A program made the position numbers and the translations under genes. Shown here piece by piece: positions 17,437 through 25,646 of a DNA stretch of 64,000 nucleotides. How positions within the stretch are numbered: the first letter of the stretch is position 1; every line of letters starts with the position of its first letter. The notes under the pieces were generated by a model. The model was given only the letters and a program-made list of their open reading frames with translations, searched no databases and was not told the DNA's origin. Where the stretch lies: NCBI RefSeq assembly GCF_002197845.1, contig NZ_NIDE01000014.1, positions 1,116,001 to 1,180,000 on the forward strand, in the 5' to 3' direction. The stretch is from Fimbriiglobus ruber. Its GTDB lineage: Bacteria > Planctomycetota > Planctomycetia > Gemmatales > Gemmataceae.

Positions 17437-17673
17437 ATGGCCAGCGACGACGTGATTGCGAACCAGAAGACGATCATTGGCAACCAGGAAACGATCCTGG
17501 CGAATCAGGCGCGGATCGAGGCCAACCAGGCCCGACTCGAAACCCTGCTCGCGAACCAGACGACCATCATCACCAACCAGGACAAGATCCTGGCGAACCA
17601 GGATAAGCTGGACAAGGTGCTGGCGAACCAGGACACCATCCTGGCGAACCAGCACAAGATCCTCGGGAAGTAA
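17437..17673 (+). CDS. Small Asn-Gln heptad-repeat coiled-coil protein
   Basis: The protein is 78 aa from the ATG at 17437 with a purine-rich site upstream (CGGAG). Almost the whole protein is made of seven-residue units with Asn-Gln at the start and hydrophobics after (NQKTIIG, NQETILA, NQARIEA, NQTTIIT, NQDKILA, NQDTILA). This phase predicts a parallel coiled coil with Asn at a core position. There is no signal peptide or membrane segment, and the function is unknown. It sits about 70 bp ahead of the ABC importer genes on the same strand, so it may share their transcript. Longer frames covering the same bases on both strands are shadows. Confidence 0.75.
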   Translation: MASDDVIANQKTIIGNQETILANQARIEANQARLETLLANQTTIITNQDKILANQDKLDKVLANQDTILANQHKILGK

Positions 17674-17747
17674 CACACCCGGCGCCCGGCGGGCGCCCCG
17701 TCTCGCATACGACACCACCAGTCCGGTCGACATCTAGAGGTTTTGAA

Positions 17748-18914
17748 ATGCTCGGTACACACGCCCGGTCCGTTCGCCGGGCCTTCTTTGCGGCCGGCAT
17801 CCTCGCCGCCGCGGTCGCGTTGGCCGCGCCGATCGGCTGCGGTCGCAACCAAAACGCCGCGGCGCCCGCCCCGGGCGAGCCGACCAAGGTCAAGGTCGCC
17901 TACCTCGGGCTCACCTGCGAGGCGCCCATCTTCGTCGCCCACGAGAAGGGGCTGTTCAAGGAAGAGAACCTGGACGTCGAGCTGGTCAAGACGGACTGGG
18001 ACGGGCTGCGGGAAGGGCTCGCGAGTGGGCAGTTCGACGCCAACCACACCCTCATCATGTATTTGTTGAAGGCGATCGAAAAGAACAGCGACATCAAGAT
18101 TACGGGCGGCATCCACACCGGCTGCCTGCGGCTCCAGGTCGGCGTGAAATCCGAAATCAAGTCGCCCGCCGAGTTGAAGGGGAAGAAGATCGGCGTGCCG
18201 ACCCACATCGGCAGCCCGCCGTACATGTTCGCCAGCCGGGTGCTGGCGGCCAACGGGATCGACCCGTCGCAGGAAGCCAAGCAAGTGACCTGGCTGGCGT
18301 TCCCGCCGGACGCGCTCGCCAAGGCGATCGAGGACGGCCGCATCGACGCCGTGGCCACGTCCGACCCGATCGGCACCATCCTGGTCGGCAAGGGAATCGT
18401 CCGGACCATCGCCGACCAGGCGACGGACGCCCCGTACAGCGAGGAGTATTGTTGCGCCACCGTCGTGAGCGGGCAGCTCGTCAAGAAGAACCCGGGGGCG
18501 GCGGCTGCGGTCACGCGGGCGATGCTGAAGGCGTCGAAGTGGGTCGAGGCGAACCCGAAGGCGTCGGCCGAGATGGCGGTCGAGAAGAAGTACATCGCGG
18601 CCTCGGCCGAGATCAACGCCCAGGCGCTGTCGCACCTGCGGTACATCCCGGGCGTGGCGAAGTGTCAGCGGAGCATCGAGTCCGCGGCGGCCGAGATGAA
18701 GAAGGCCAAACTGCTCAACGAGGCCACCGACCCGGTCGCCCTTTCCAAGCGGGCCTGGGTCGACCTGGAGGGGGTGACGGACGAACGGGTACTTGCCATG
18801 AAGGTAGAGCGGATCGAGGGCGGCGGGCGGCCCGCGCTGCTCGCCCCGCGCGAGTTCGCGGCCCTCTTCGACATGCGCAAGCTCTGCTGCGGCTGTTGCT
18901 GCCTGGGCGAGTGA
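17748..18914 (+). CDS. ABC importer substrate-binding lipoprotein, NrtA/SsuA/NMT1 type
   Basis: The protein is 388 aa. A signal peptide (residues 1-~28) ends in APIGCGRNQ, suggesting lipidation of the Cys, although the lipobox is not ideal. The mature protein has the periplasmic binding fold of nitrate, taurine or sulfonate/ThiY-like binding proteins: VKVAYLGLTCEAPIFVAHEKG, LKGKKIGVPTHIGSP, DAVATSDPIGTILV. The C-terminus ends in MRKLCCGCCCLGE, an unusual five-Cys tail that may bind metal or a cofactor. It is the first gene of an SBP-permease-ATPase operon. The substrate cannot be told from sequence: nitrate, sulfonates, thiamine precursors and aromatic compounds all fit this family. Confidence 0.88.
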   Translation: MLGTHARSVRRAFFAAGILAAAVALAAPIGCGRNQNAAAPAPGEPTKVKVAYLGLTCEAPIFVAHEKGLFKEENLDVELVKTDWDGLREGLASGQFDANHTLIMYLLKAIEKNSDIKITGGIHTGCLRLQVGVKSEIKSPAELKGKKIGVPTHIGSPPYMFASRVLAANGIDPSQEAKQVTWLAFPPDALAKAIEDGRIDAVATSDPIGTILVGKGIVRTIADQATDAPYSEEYCCATVVSGQLVKKNPGAAAAVTRAMLKASKWVEANPKASAEMAVEKKYIAASAEINAQALSHLRYIPGVAKCQRSIESAAAEMKKAKLLNEATDPVALSKRAWVDLEGVTDERVLAMKVERIEGGGRPALLAPREFAALFDMRKLCCGCCCLGE

Positions 18915-18945
18915 CCGGGTACCTTGACCTCCAGAACGAGTTCCC

Positions 18946-19995
18946 ATGTCCACGGCATCGAACACCATGACCCCGCCCGCCCGGGCCGCGGAACCGACCG
19001 TCGTCCGGCCCGCCGGCTCGCCCTGGCGGGTGGCGGTGGCCGTCCTGTCCCCGGCGGCCGCGGCGGTGGCGGCCCTGGCCGTCCACCAGTTCGTCCCAAA
19101 CGAGCAGCTTCCGCCGCTGACCTGGGTGGAAGCCCTCCCCGCCTGGCAACACCCTTACCCGGTGATCCTGGCCGGGATTTTGATTTACTCCCTGGCCCTC
19201 GCGACCGCTCAGGTGATGTGGCCATTCCCCCGGGCGTGGGCCCGCCACTCGTTACCCCTGGTCGCCGCGGGCACGCTGGTGTTGTGCGGCTGGGAGTTGA
19301 TTACGGCGAAATGGAACTGGCTGGCCCAGCCGTTCTTCCCGGGGCCGGACGAGGTGTTCGGCGGCATCCTGGACGACCGGAAGATCCTCGCCCTCAGCGC
19401 GTGGCACTCGCTCGTCCTGCTCGCCGCCGGGTATCTGACTGGCGTGACCGCGGGGCTGGTCACCGGGATTCTCGTCGGCTGGTATCCGCGCGTTCGGTAC
19501 TGGGTGATGCCGGTCCTCAAGATCCTCGGGCCGACGCCCGCGACGGCGCTCATCCCGCTGGTCATGACGATCTGGAAGGAATCGTTCCTGGGCTCGGCTT
19601 CCCTCATCGCGTTTGCCGTCTGGTTTCCGGTGACGATGCTGACCTCGTCTGGCATCTCGAACGTCCGTCAGTCGTACTTGGACGTCGCCCGAACGCTCGG
19701 GGCCAGCCGCTTCTACCTGATTTTCCGCGTCGCTGTACCAGCGGCCCTGCCGACGATCTTCGTCGGCCTGTTCATCGGGCTGGGCACGTCGTTCTTGACG
19801 CTGATTGCCGCGGAAGCGCTCGGCGTCGAGGCCGGTCTCGGCTGGTATTTGAAGTGGCAACAGGGGTACATGGACTACGGCAAGGTGTACGGCGCGCTGG
19901 TCGTCACCGCCGTGTTCTTCTCGACGATCATGACCCTGTTGTTCAAGCTCCGGGACCGCGTCCTGCGGTGGCAGGAAGGAGTGATCAAATGGTGA
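18946..19995 (+). CDS. ABC transporter permease (SsuC/NrtB type)
   Basis: The protein is 349 aa with several membrane helices. The N-terminal ~120 residues, with extra hydrophobic segments, precede the core permease fold. The EAA loop is visible around DVARTLGASRFYLIFRVAVP (about residues 245-264), which contacts the ATPase. It follows the binding-protein gene by 31 bp, and its 3' end overlaps the ATPase start by seven bases (ATG at 19989, TGA at 19993-19995), a strong sign of one operon. It forms the membrane channel for the substrate delivered by the upstream lipoprotein. Confidence 0.9.
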   Translation: MSTASNTMTPPARAAEPTVVRPAGSPWRVAVAVLSPAAAAVAALAVHQFVPNEQLPPLTWVEALPAWQHPYPVILAGILIYSLALATAQVMWPFPRAWARHSLPLVAAGTLVLCGWELITAKWNWLAQPFFPGPDEVFGGILDDRKILALSAWHSLVLLAAGYLTGVTAGLVTGILVGWYPRVRYWVMPVLKILGPTPATALIPLVMTIWKESFLGSASLIAFAVWFPVTMLTSSGISNVRQSYLDVARTLGASRFYLIFRVAVPAALPTIFVGLFIGLGTSFLTLIAAEALGVEAGLGWYLKWQQGYMDYGKVYGALVVTAVFFSTIMTLLFKLRDRVLRWQEGVIKW

Positions 19996-20819
19996 CGCAC
20001 GCGGCCGAAGGGGCGACGCTGCAACTCCGCGACGTGGGCAAGGTGTTCAAGGCGCCCGACCAGTCCCTTGTTCTCGCCCTCGATCGGGTCGCGCTGACCG
20101 TCGAAGCCGGCGAACTGGTATCGCTCGTCGGGCCGAGCGGGTGCGGGAAGTCGACGCTGTTGCGGCTCATCGCCGGGCTCGACCGGCCGACGAGCGGGAC
20201 GCTTTTCGTCGGCGACGAGGCGATTGCCGGGCCGAGCGCCGAGCGGGGCGTGGTGTTTCAAGACCCGAGTCTCTTCCCGTGGCTGACGGTCCGACGGAAC
20301 GTTGAGGCAGGGCTGGTGGCCCGCGGCGTCCTCCGCCAGCGCCGCCACGAAGTGTCCGAATACCTCCAACTCGTCGGCCTGGAAGCGTTCGCCGACGTCT
20401 ACCCGCACCAACTGTCCGGCGGCATGGCCCAGCGGGCGGCACTGGCCCGGGCGCTCATCAACCACCCCCGCATCCTCTTACTGGACGAACCGCTCGGCGC
20501 CCTCGACCAGTTCACACGAATGAAGATGCAGGACGAGATTCTGCGGGTGTGGGAAGCCCGGCGGACGACGATGGTGCTGGTCACGCACGACATCGACGAA
20601 GCCATTTACCTGAGCGACCGGATTGTGATCGTGTCCCCACGACCGGGCCGGGTCGAGCGCGTGATCGACGTACCCCTCAAGCGACCGCGCCGGCGGACCG
20701 AGGCCCGGTTCCTCGAACTCCGGGCGCAGATCCTGGAACTGCTCCACTTCACCGGCGCGGCCGACGAAAGCGACGGCGAGAGTACGACGCGTGGGGAGGG
20801 ACGAGCCAGCGGGTATTAA
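19989..20819 (+). CDS. ABC transporter ATP-binding protein (SsuB/NrtD/TauB type)
   Basis: The protein is 276 aa from the ATG at 19989; the open frame extends far upstream across the permease gene, but that part is a shadow. Walker A is GPSGCGKST, followed by the Q-loop VVFQDPSLFPWL, the ABC signature LSGGMAQR, Walker B ILLLDEPLGALD and the switch histidine VTHDIDEA. It powers the import system with the two preceding genes. The short C-terminal tail after residue ~250 is not recognised. Confidence 0.93.
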   Translation: MVTHAAEGATLQLRDVGKVFKAPDQSLVLALDRVALTVEAGELVSLVGPSGCGKSTLLRLIAGLDRPTSGTLFVGDEAIAGPSAERGVVFQDPSLFPWLTVRRNVEAGLVARGVLRQRRHEVSEYLQLVGLEAFADVYPHQLSGGMAQRAALARALINHPRILLLDEPLGALDQFTRMKMQDEILRVWEARRTTMVLVTHDIDEAIYLSDRIVIVSPRPGRVERVIDVPLKRPRRRTEARFLELRAQILELLHFTGAADESDGESTTRGEGRASGY

Positions 20820-20876
20820 GGCGTTCGGCAACAAATGCTTTACTCGTCCCAACTGCCTGGATAAATGAGGTGCCCG

Positions 20877-21010
20877 CCGGTCCTATAAACGGGGGTTTCC
20901 GCGCAGTAAATGCAAAAAATGCTCCCGGGCGCTACGGCTCGGCAATCGCGGAGATTCGCCGGTCCTAAAACGGGGGTTTCCGCGCAATAAATGCAAAAAA
21001 TGCTCCCGGC
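20877..21010 (-). repeat. Paired ~43-nt interspersed repeat (family also at 58.1 kb)
   Basis: Two copies, about 20877-20930 and 20959-21010, share CGGGGGTTTCCGCGCA followed by TAAATGCAAAAAATGCTCCC with few differences and lie 82 bp apart. The same pair, in the opposite orientation and 81 bp apart, occurs at 58096-58230. The spacers of the two loci are also partly related. This is a mobile or amplified intergenic repeat rather than CRISPR: only two units are present, and there are no cas genes. Confidence 0.85.
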
Positions 21011-21025
21011 GCCACGACTCGAGTG

Positions 21026-21060
21026 CCTCGTGGCACGGCCTGGAAGGCCGTGCCACGAGG
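21026..21060. repeat. 16-bp perfect hairpin
   Basis: CCTCGTGGCACGGCCT is followed after three bases by its exact reverse complement. It lies just after the paired repeat. No T-tract follows, so an intrinsic terminator is uncertain; it may be a further part of the repeat element. Confidence 0.8.
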
Positions 21061-21220
21061 TGTTCCACAGGTTGGTTGGAGTGGGTCAACTATCAGATGC
21101 CGAACGCCTGAGTCGTATTGCACCAGGATTCTTTGACAGAGTACGATCGCGCGACCGGCGGACCCGGGATACCGGCGCGCAGCCCCGGATAGGACAAGAT
21201 GTCAAGCAGGGGCGACTCTC

Positions 21221-22819
21221 ATGATGGCAGCCGTCGTGTCTTGTTTGATCGCGACCACGGCCGCCCAGGTTGGTCCGTTCGAGATCACGGTCAAACCCCT
21301 CGTAGCAATCGAAGGGGGACCCGTCGTACTGGAAGCGACTCTCATTTACCACGGCGCGGCGCCGCTCGAAATCAACAACTTCTCGCCTCGCGGGCCATTT
21401 TCGTTGGAGTTGCCACCCGACTGGCAGGTCGTTCGCTGGACAAGCGTTCGCACGGAACCCGACTTCTTTCTCTTCGTGGGCCCTTCAAAGGCTGTACTGC
21501 ACCCCGGTGACCGCACCACGCGCATTATCAGCCTGAACCGCAGTTACGCCTTCGCGTTCCCAGCCGGCACTTACAAACTCACGATCAGTGCTTACCTGAG
21601 TGCGGTCCGGTTTTACACCACAAGTCAGTTCAACCAACTGCTTTCCTCGAATCCCCCTGGTGAACCACCGAATCAATTGCCCAAGCCACCGAAACAATTG
21701 GCAGTTAAGACATTTTCCCTCGACATCAAGAAATATGATCGCGCGGTTGCCCAAGACCTGCGGGATCGGGTGAATTCCGGTCTTCGCACACTCCGTGAGG
21801 GAACCGGAAGCTATTCCGATCGGAGTCTGGAAATCGAGTGGCTATGCGGCATGACCATCGGCAGCCAACATCCCGAAGCCGCCGAGTCGGCCCTGTCTCT
21901 TTTGTGGAGTGGCGAGGCAGACATTCCCGGCTACGAAATTTGCCGGGACGTTCTCCGCTGGCAGCCGGTGCTAAAGACGGTGAACCGCGATCTCGTCTCG
22001 TACGTGATTTCCGACAGACCCAGTCACATGTGCGGCATCATGTCTGCTTGGAAGGACGCGGAAGCGGCTGCAGCGGTTTCGTATCGACAGCTGATCGGCA
22101 CGGTGTTCGGGTATTACGACGAACCCATTTATCGAAGGCGGTCGAAGCCAGCCGCAACCGACCGGCGCGACGGCGCCAGTTTACCGTTCATGACCAAGAA
22201 GGTTTCGCCGGACCAGTCGACAGTGACGTGGACTGTGACTTTACCCGAGCCAACTGTCTTCGACCACTGGTACGACAGGTTGCAAAAGCTGAATTTCGTA
22301 TGGCAGAACACGCCGGGCCGGCTTTCGGACGACGACTTGCGTCGGCTGACGACGGCGAAAGACGTTCGGGTGAAGTTGTTGACCTACCTGATCTTTTCGA
22401 ATCGCGTCGAGCCGAAATGGGTCGATCAATTAGAACGCGAAGTCGTTGCCTGGAACGCGGAACTGCCGGCCAACGAACTCGACAAAGTGATCGGCCAAAT
22501 CGACGACGACGATTCCGATACGCGGCGACGCGCCAAACAGGCTTTGCAAAGGTACGCGGAACGCGAAGGTGTCAAGAACGGCTTGGTCCGCTTGCTCAGG
22601 GAAGATCACCAGCGCTCCCCGGAAACGCATCGACGCATTCGGGAAATATTGGAAAGACCCGACATGTGGGAGCGAGGGGTCGACCATTATCTGACCGTCG
22701 AACTCACGACCGGCGACACGCCCGAGCGACGCAAAATCCTCAAGCTCTTGTCCACGGGCGCCGCCGACTCGCCATGGACTAAGTTGGCCGCGAAAGCGTT
22801 GAGCCCGGTTTCGAGGTGA
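21221..22819 (+). CDS. Secreted protein of unknown function with HEAT-like C-terminus
   Basis: The protein is 532 aa from the ATG at 21221. The N-terminus (MMAAVVSCLIATTAAQ) is a short signal peptide. Residues about 20-135 are a beta-rich, Ig-like region typical of predicted extracellular proteins (GPFEITVKPLVAIEGGPVVL). The C-terminal ~120 residues are helical with a repeat-like pattern (DDDDSDTRRRAKQALQRYAE), as in HEAT-type armadillo repeats. I do not recognise a family. The protein at 51611-53434 has a comparable secreted helical-repeat layout, so it may be a distant relative. No catalytic motif is seen. Confidence 0.65.
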   Translation: MMAAVVSCLIATTAAQVGPFEITVKPLVAIEGGPVVLEATLIYHGAAPLEINNFSPRGPFSLELPPDWQVVRWTSVRTEPDFFLFVGPSKAVLHPGDRTTRIISLNRSYAFAFPAGTYKLTISAYLSAVRFYTTSQFNQLLSSNPPGEPPNQLPKPPKQLAVKTFSLDIKKYDRAVAQDLRDRVNSGLRTLREGTGSYSDRSLEIEWLCGMTIGSQHPEAAESALSLLWSGEADIPGYEICRDVLRWQPVLKTVNRDLVSYVISDRPSHMCGIMSAWKDAEAAAAVSYRQLIGTVFGYYDEPIYRRRSKPAATDRRDGASLPFMTKKVSPDQSTVTWTVTLPEPTVFDHWYDRLQKLNFVWQNTPGRLSDDDLRRLTTAKDVRVKLLTYLIFSNRVEPKWVDQLEREVVAWNAELPANELDKVIGQIDDDDSDTRRRAKQALQRYAEREGVKNGLVRLLREDHQRSPETHRRIREILERPDMWERGVDHYLTVELTTGDTPERRKILKLLSTGAADSPWTKLAAKALSPVSR

Positions 22820-22870
22820 CGGGTTTTCACTTTGTTGAAAACGAAGCTCGCCTTCCGGACAATGCCGCAG

Positions 22871-22913
22871 GGCGTGCGATGCTCCCGCCCGGAATCCGTG
22901 AGCATCGCACGCC
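22871..22913. repeat. 14-bp perfect hairpin ahead of the acyltransferase gene
   Basis: GGCGTGCGATGCTC (22871-22884) and its exact reverse complement (22900-22913) are separated by 15 bases. The hairpin lies between the upstream stop codon (22817-22819) and the likely start at 22927, only 13 bases before that ATG. It could terminate the upstream gene or hinder ribosome access; no T-tract is present. Confidence 0.7.
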
Positions 22914-22926
22914 ACAGTCCTTCCGC

Positions 22927-23778
22927 ATGACCACTCGCTCGTCTACCCCCGCGTCGCCGCCCGAGATTTCCAATAACTCCCGCCAACCGGTCCGGCTGCC
23001 GACGCGGTATGAATGGCTGTTTAACGGCTTCCGCCGGTACGTCCTCCGGTTCGTACGGAAGAATTTCCATGCCGTCCGCCTGTCGAAAGCCGGCGCGCCG
23101 ATCCCGACCGGAGACGCGCCGATCCTGATCGTCCTGAACCATCCGGGTTGGTGGGATCCGATGATTTGCACGGTGCTGAGCCAGTGCTTTCCCGGCCGCG
23201 AGCAGTTCGCCGCCATCAACGCCGTGGCGGTGAAGAAATACCCGTTCTTCACCAAGATGGGCTTCTTCGGCGTGGACACGCAGACCCTCCGCGGCGCGGC
23301 CGAATTCCTGCGGACGGCCACGATGATCCTGTCCGCGCCGCGGCGGGTCGCGTGGGTCACCGCGCAGGGCCGGTTCAGCGACGTCCGCGTGCGGCCGCTG
23401 GAACTCCGCTCGGGCGTCGGCCACCTCGCCGCGCGACTGGAATCAGGGCTCGTCCTCCCGATCGCACTGGAGTACGCGTTCTGGAACGAGCGCACGCCGG
23501 AAGCCCTCGTCCGGGTCGGTCCCGCGATCGACGTGACCGAAGCGCCCGGCCGGTCGGCGAAAGACTGGACCGCCCGCATCGAAGCTGCGCTGACCGAAAC
23601 GCTCGACGCCCTGAACGCCGAGACGATGACGCGCGACCCGGAGCGGTTCGCCACCCTCCTCGACGGCAAGACCGGCATCGGCGGCCCCTACGACGCCCTG
23701 CGGCGGGTGGTCGCCTGGGCCCGCGGTCGCCGCTTCGAGGCGGCCCACGAGACGCCGGCCGCGGGAGCGAAGTCGTGA
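22927..23778 (+). CDS. Lysophospholipid/lipid acyltransferase (PlsC-like)
   Basis: The protein is 283 aa from the ATG at 22927 (MTTRSSTPAS); the frame is open from 22816, and the hairpin in between argues for the later start. The acyltransferase motif HPGWWD (HX4D, about residues 70-75) is the catalytic core of the PlsC/LPLAT family. FFGVD and VAWVTAQGRFSD fill the places of substrate-binding blocks II and III, although the usual FPEGTRS is replaced by TAQGRFSD. Its stop overlaps the GTG start of the glycosyltransferase gene (GTGA), so the two act together. In carotenoid or glycolipid pathways such pairs add a sugar and then an acyl chain. Confidence 0.85.
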   Translation: MTTRSSTPASPPEISNNSRQPVRLPTRYEWLFNGFRRYVLRFVRKNFHAVRLSKAGAPIPTGDAPILIVLNHPGWWDPMICTVLSQCFPGREQFAAINAVAVKKYPFFTKMGFFGVDTQTLRGAAEFLRTATMILSAPRRVAWVTAQGRFSDVRVRPLELRSGVGHLAARLESGLVLPIALEYAFWNERTPEALVRVGPAIDVTEAPGRSAKDWTARIEAALTETLDALNAETMTRDPERFATLLDGKTGIGGPYDALRRVVAWARGRRFEAAHETPAAGAKS

Positions 23779-24908
23779 CCGCGCTCGACATCCTCCCGCC
23801 GGTCGCGGCAGCGGCCGCTGCGTTGCCGTGCCTGCTTTACCTGCGAAACGCGGCCCTCTTCAGGCCGCCCGTCGCAGCGTCGGCCACTATAGAAGACCGG
23901 CCGAAGATTTCCGTGCTGATTCCCGCGCGAAACGAGGAGCAGGCGATCGGCGCGGCTGTCGAGGCGGTCCTCGCGAGTGAAGGTGTCCACCTCGAAGTGA
24001 TCGTGCTGGATGACCACTCGACGGACGGCACGGCGGCCGTCGTGGCTGAGTTGGCGAAGAAGGACTCGCGGGTTCGTCTCGAACACGCCCCGGTTTTGCC
24101 GCCCGGGTGGTGTGGTAAGCAGTTCGCCTGTGCCACGCTTGCCGGCCACGCCCGCTACCCGATTCTCACGTTCCTCGACGCGGACGTCCGGCTGACTCCG
24201 CACGCCCTGGTCAGGATGGCCGGCTTCCTCGCGTCGTCTGGGGCCGGACTCGTGAGCGGGTTCCCGCGGCAGGAGACGGGCACGCTGCTGGAAAAGCTGG
24301 TCATCCCACTCATCAACTGGCTGCTGCTCTGTTACCTACCCCTCGCCCAAATGCGGGCGAGCCGACAGGTCGGTCTGGGGGCGGGGTGCGGCCAGTGGTT
24401 CATGACGACGTGCGACGCCTACGAAGCCATCGGCGGTCACGAAAAGGTGAAAGCGTCCCTGCACGACGGCGTGAAGTTACCCCGCGCCTACCGCGCGGCC
24501 GGGTACGCCACCGACATCTGCGACGTGACCGACCTGGCCGTGTGTCGGATGTACCGATCGGCCGGGCAAGTCTGGTTCGGCCTGGCAAAGAACGCTCGCG
24601 AGGGGTTGGCCGCACCGTTACTGATCTGGGTCTGGACCGGGCTGTTATTCTGTGGGCACGTGCTGCCGTTCATCCTGTTCGCGTTTGCAGGGGAAATGGA
24701 AATGTGGCAGGTCGCAGTGACCGCCGCCGCCATCGTACTGTCCTACGCGCCCCGCCTCGCGGTTGCCGAGCGGTTCCGGGCGTCGTGGGTCGGCGCCTTA
24801 CTTCATCCCTTGGGCGTCACGCTGCTTCTGGCCATCCAGTGGTACGCGACGGTCCGTGCTTGGGTGGGCAAGCCGGTGGGATGGAAGGGGCGGGCTTATC
24901 CGGGGTAG
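23775..24908 (+). CDS. Membrane-associated family 2 glycosyltransferase
   Basis: The protein is 377 aa from the GTG at 23775, overlapping the acyltransferase stop. Residues about 45-250 are a GT2 catalytic domain: ISVLIPARNEEQAIG, VIVLDDHSTDGT and TFLDADVRL (the DxD motif that binds the metal and nucleotide sugar), and later SLHDGVKLPRAYR. Hydrophobic segments flank it (about residues 5-25, 160-180 and several after 285), so it is an inner-membrane enzyme. The pairing with an acyltransferase resembles the CrtQ/CrtO and CruC/CruD couples of glyco-carotenoid synthesis, but no carotenoid genes are visible here. A role in glycolipid synthesis fits as well. Confidence 0.87.
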   Translation: MTALDILPPVAAAAAALPCLLYLRNAALFRPPVAASATIEDRPKISVLIPARNEEQAIGAAVEAVLASEGVHLEVIVLDDHSTDGTAAVVAELAKKDSRVRLEHAPVLPPGWCGKQFACATLAGHARYPILTFLDADVRLTPHALVRMAGFLASSGAGLVSGFPRQETGTLLEKLVIPLINWLLLCYLPLAQMRASRQVGLGAGCGQWFMTTCDAYEAIGGHEKVKASLHDGVKLPRAYRAAGYATDICDVTDLAVCRMYRSAGQVWFGLAKNAREGLAAPLLIWVWTGLLFCGHVLPFILFAFAGEMEMWQVAVTAAAIVLSYAPRLAVAERFRASWVGALLHPLGVTLLLAIQWYATVRAWVGKPVGWKGRAYPG

Positions 24909-25642
24909 GGCAAGCATCTCAAAAGTTCGATCACTACTCAATCCATCGTGTGAGCAGACTTGCCTCACGAGGAGTCAGATCTCGTCTTAATCCACTGAGA
25001 AGTCTATCCACCGAAAAAAGAAAAAAATTTCATTTCCGCGCGTCCGATTCGAAGGAGATGTCTCGTACTACCTCCGAGCGAGGACCTATGGAGTCCCCCA
25101 GTTCCTGTACGTAGTCGCACTCGCGGGACGCGACACCTCGCGCACGGTCTCATGTTTAACGCCGGTTAAAAGTCCATTCTTTGTTATTTCGCGCCGAGTA
25201 GGAGGTGACGCGCTTCGGCGGGAATTGCCCGCGGCGGTCTCAGTGTGGATACTCCGGGCGGCCGTTCTCGATCTTGCCCGCGGTCGGGTCGACTCCCTAT
25301 TTGTCGGTGCTCGTGCTTCCCATTTCCCTGTCACGAGGATCTCAGGTCATGGCGATACTGCGCTTACTTCCGCCGCCGGGGTAAAGAGGTTTTCCGGGGG
25401 TCGATCAACGAGAAGTCGACCACTCGCCCAGCCCTTCGTTCGTCACGTCAGGACGTCTTGAAACCCTGATCGGGTTACTGCGCGCGGCGCGCCGTTATCA
25501 ACGGTCGCGTTAGCATCGGTCTTCATGTCTTTCGTCGGTTAACGGTTCTCCGAGTCGCAAGTGGCGACGGTCGGGCGGGGAGAAGCTCCGCGCCGTGCGT
25601 CGGCACGTGGTTTTCCCTTTCCCTGTCACGAGGAGCTTGGTG
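24909..25642. other. Long leader region of the giant surface-protein gene
   Basis: About 730 bp without a convincing gene. It contains a duplicated leader motif (25322-25351 and 25617-25646); the first copy starts an 11-codon mini-frame at 25349-25384. The short frames crossing this stretch on both strands look non-coding. It probably holds the promoter of the surface-protein gene. Confidence 0.6.
25322..25351 (+). repeat. Upstream copy of the surface-protein leader, with an 11-codon mini-ORF
   Basis: ATTTCCCTGTCACGAGGA and the following bases up to ATGG match the leader directly before the surface-protein start at 25643 (ribosome site CGAGGA and start codon included). Here the ATG at 25349 opens a frame reading MAILRLLPPPG and stops at TAA (25382-25384). 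It may be the remnant of a duplicated gene start or a leader peptide. Confidence 0.7.
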
Positions 25643-25646
25643 ATGG
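25617..25646 (+). promoter_or_regulatory. Leader and ribosome binding site of the surface-protein gene
   Basis: CCCTGTCACGAGGAGCTTGG lies just before ATGG at 25643. It contains a GAGGAG ribosome site about 8 bases from the ATG, which fixes the start of the large gene. It is the second copy of the motif found 295 bp upstream. Confidence 0.7.

Larger units (their letters stand above)
20820..21220. other. Intergenic region with paired repeats and a hairpin
   Basis: The 400 bp between the ABC ATPase and the next gene hold two ~43-nt repeats and a 16-bp hairpin, described separately. Nothing coding is convincing; the short frames here are simply the repeats read in frame. Confidence 0.7.

Noticed and set aside
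17505-18968. 487-codon minus-strand frame across the ABC binding protein
   Set aside because: It is antisense to a clear substrate-binding protein and carries no domain signature.
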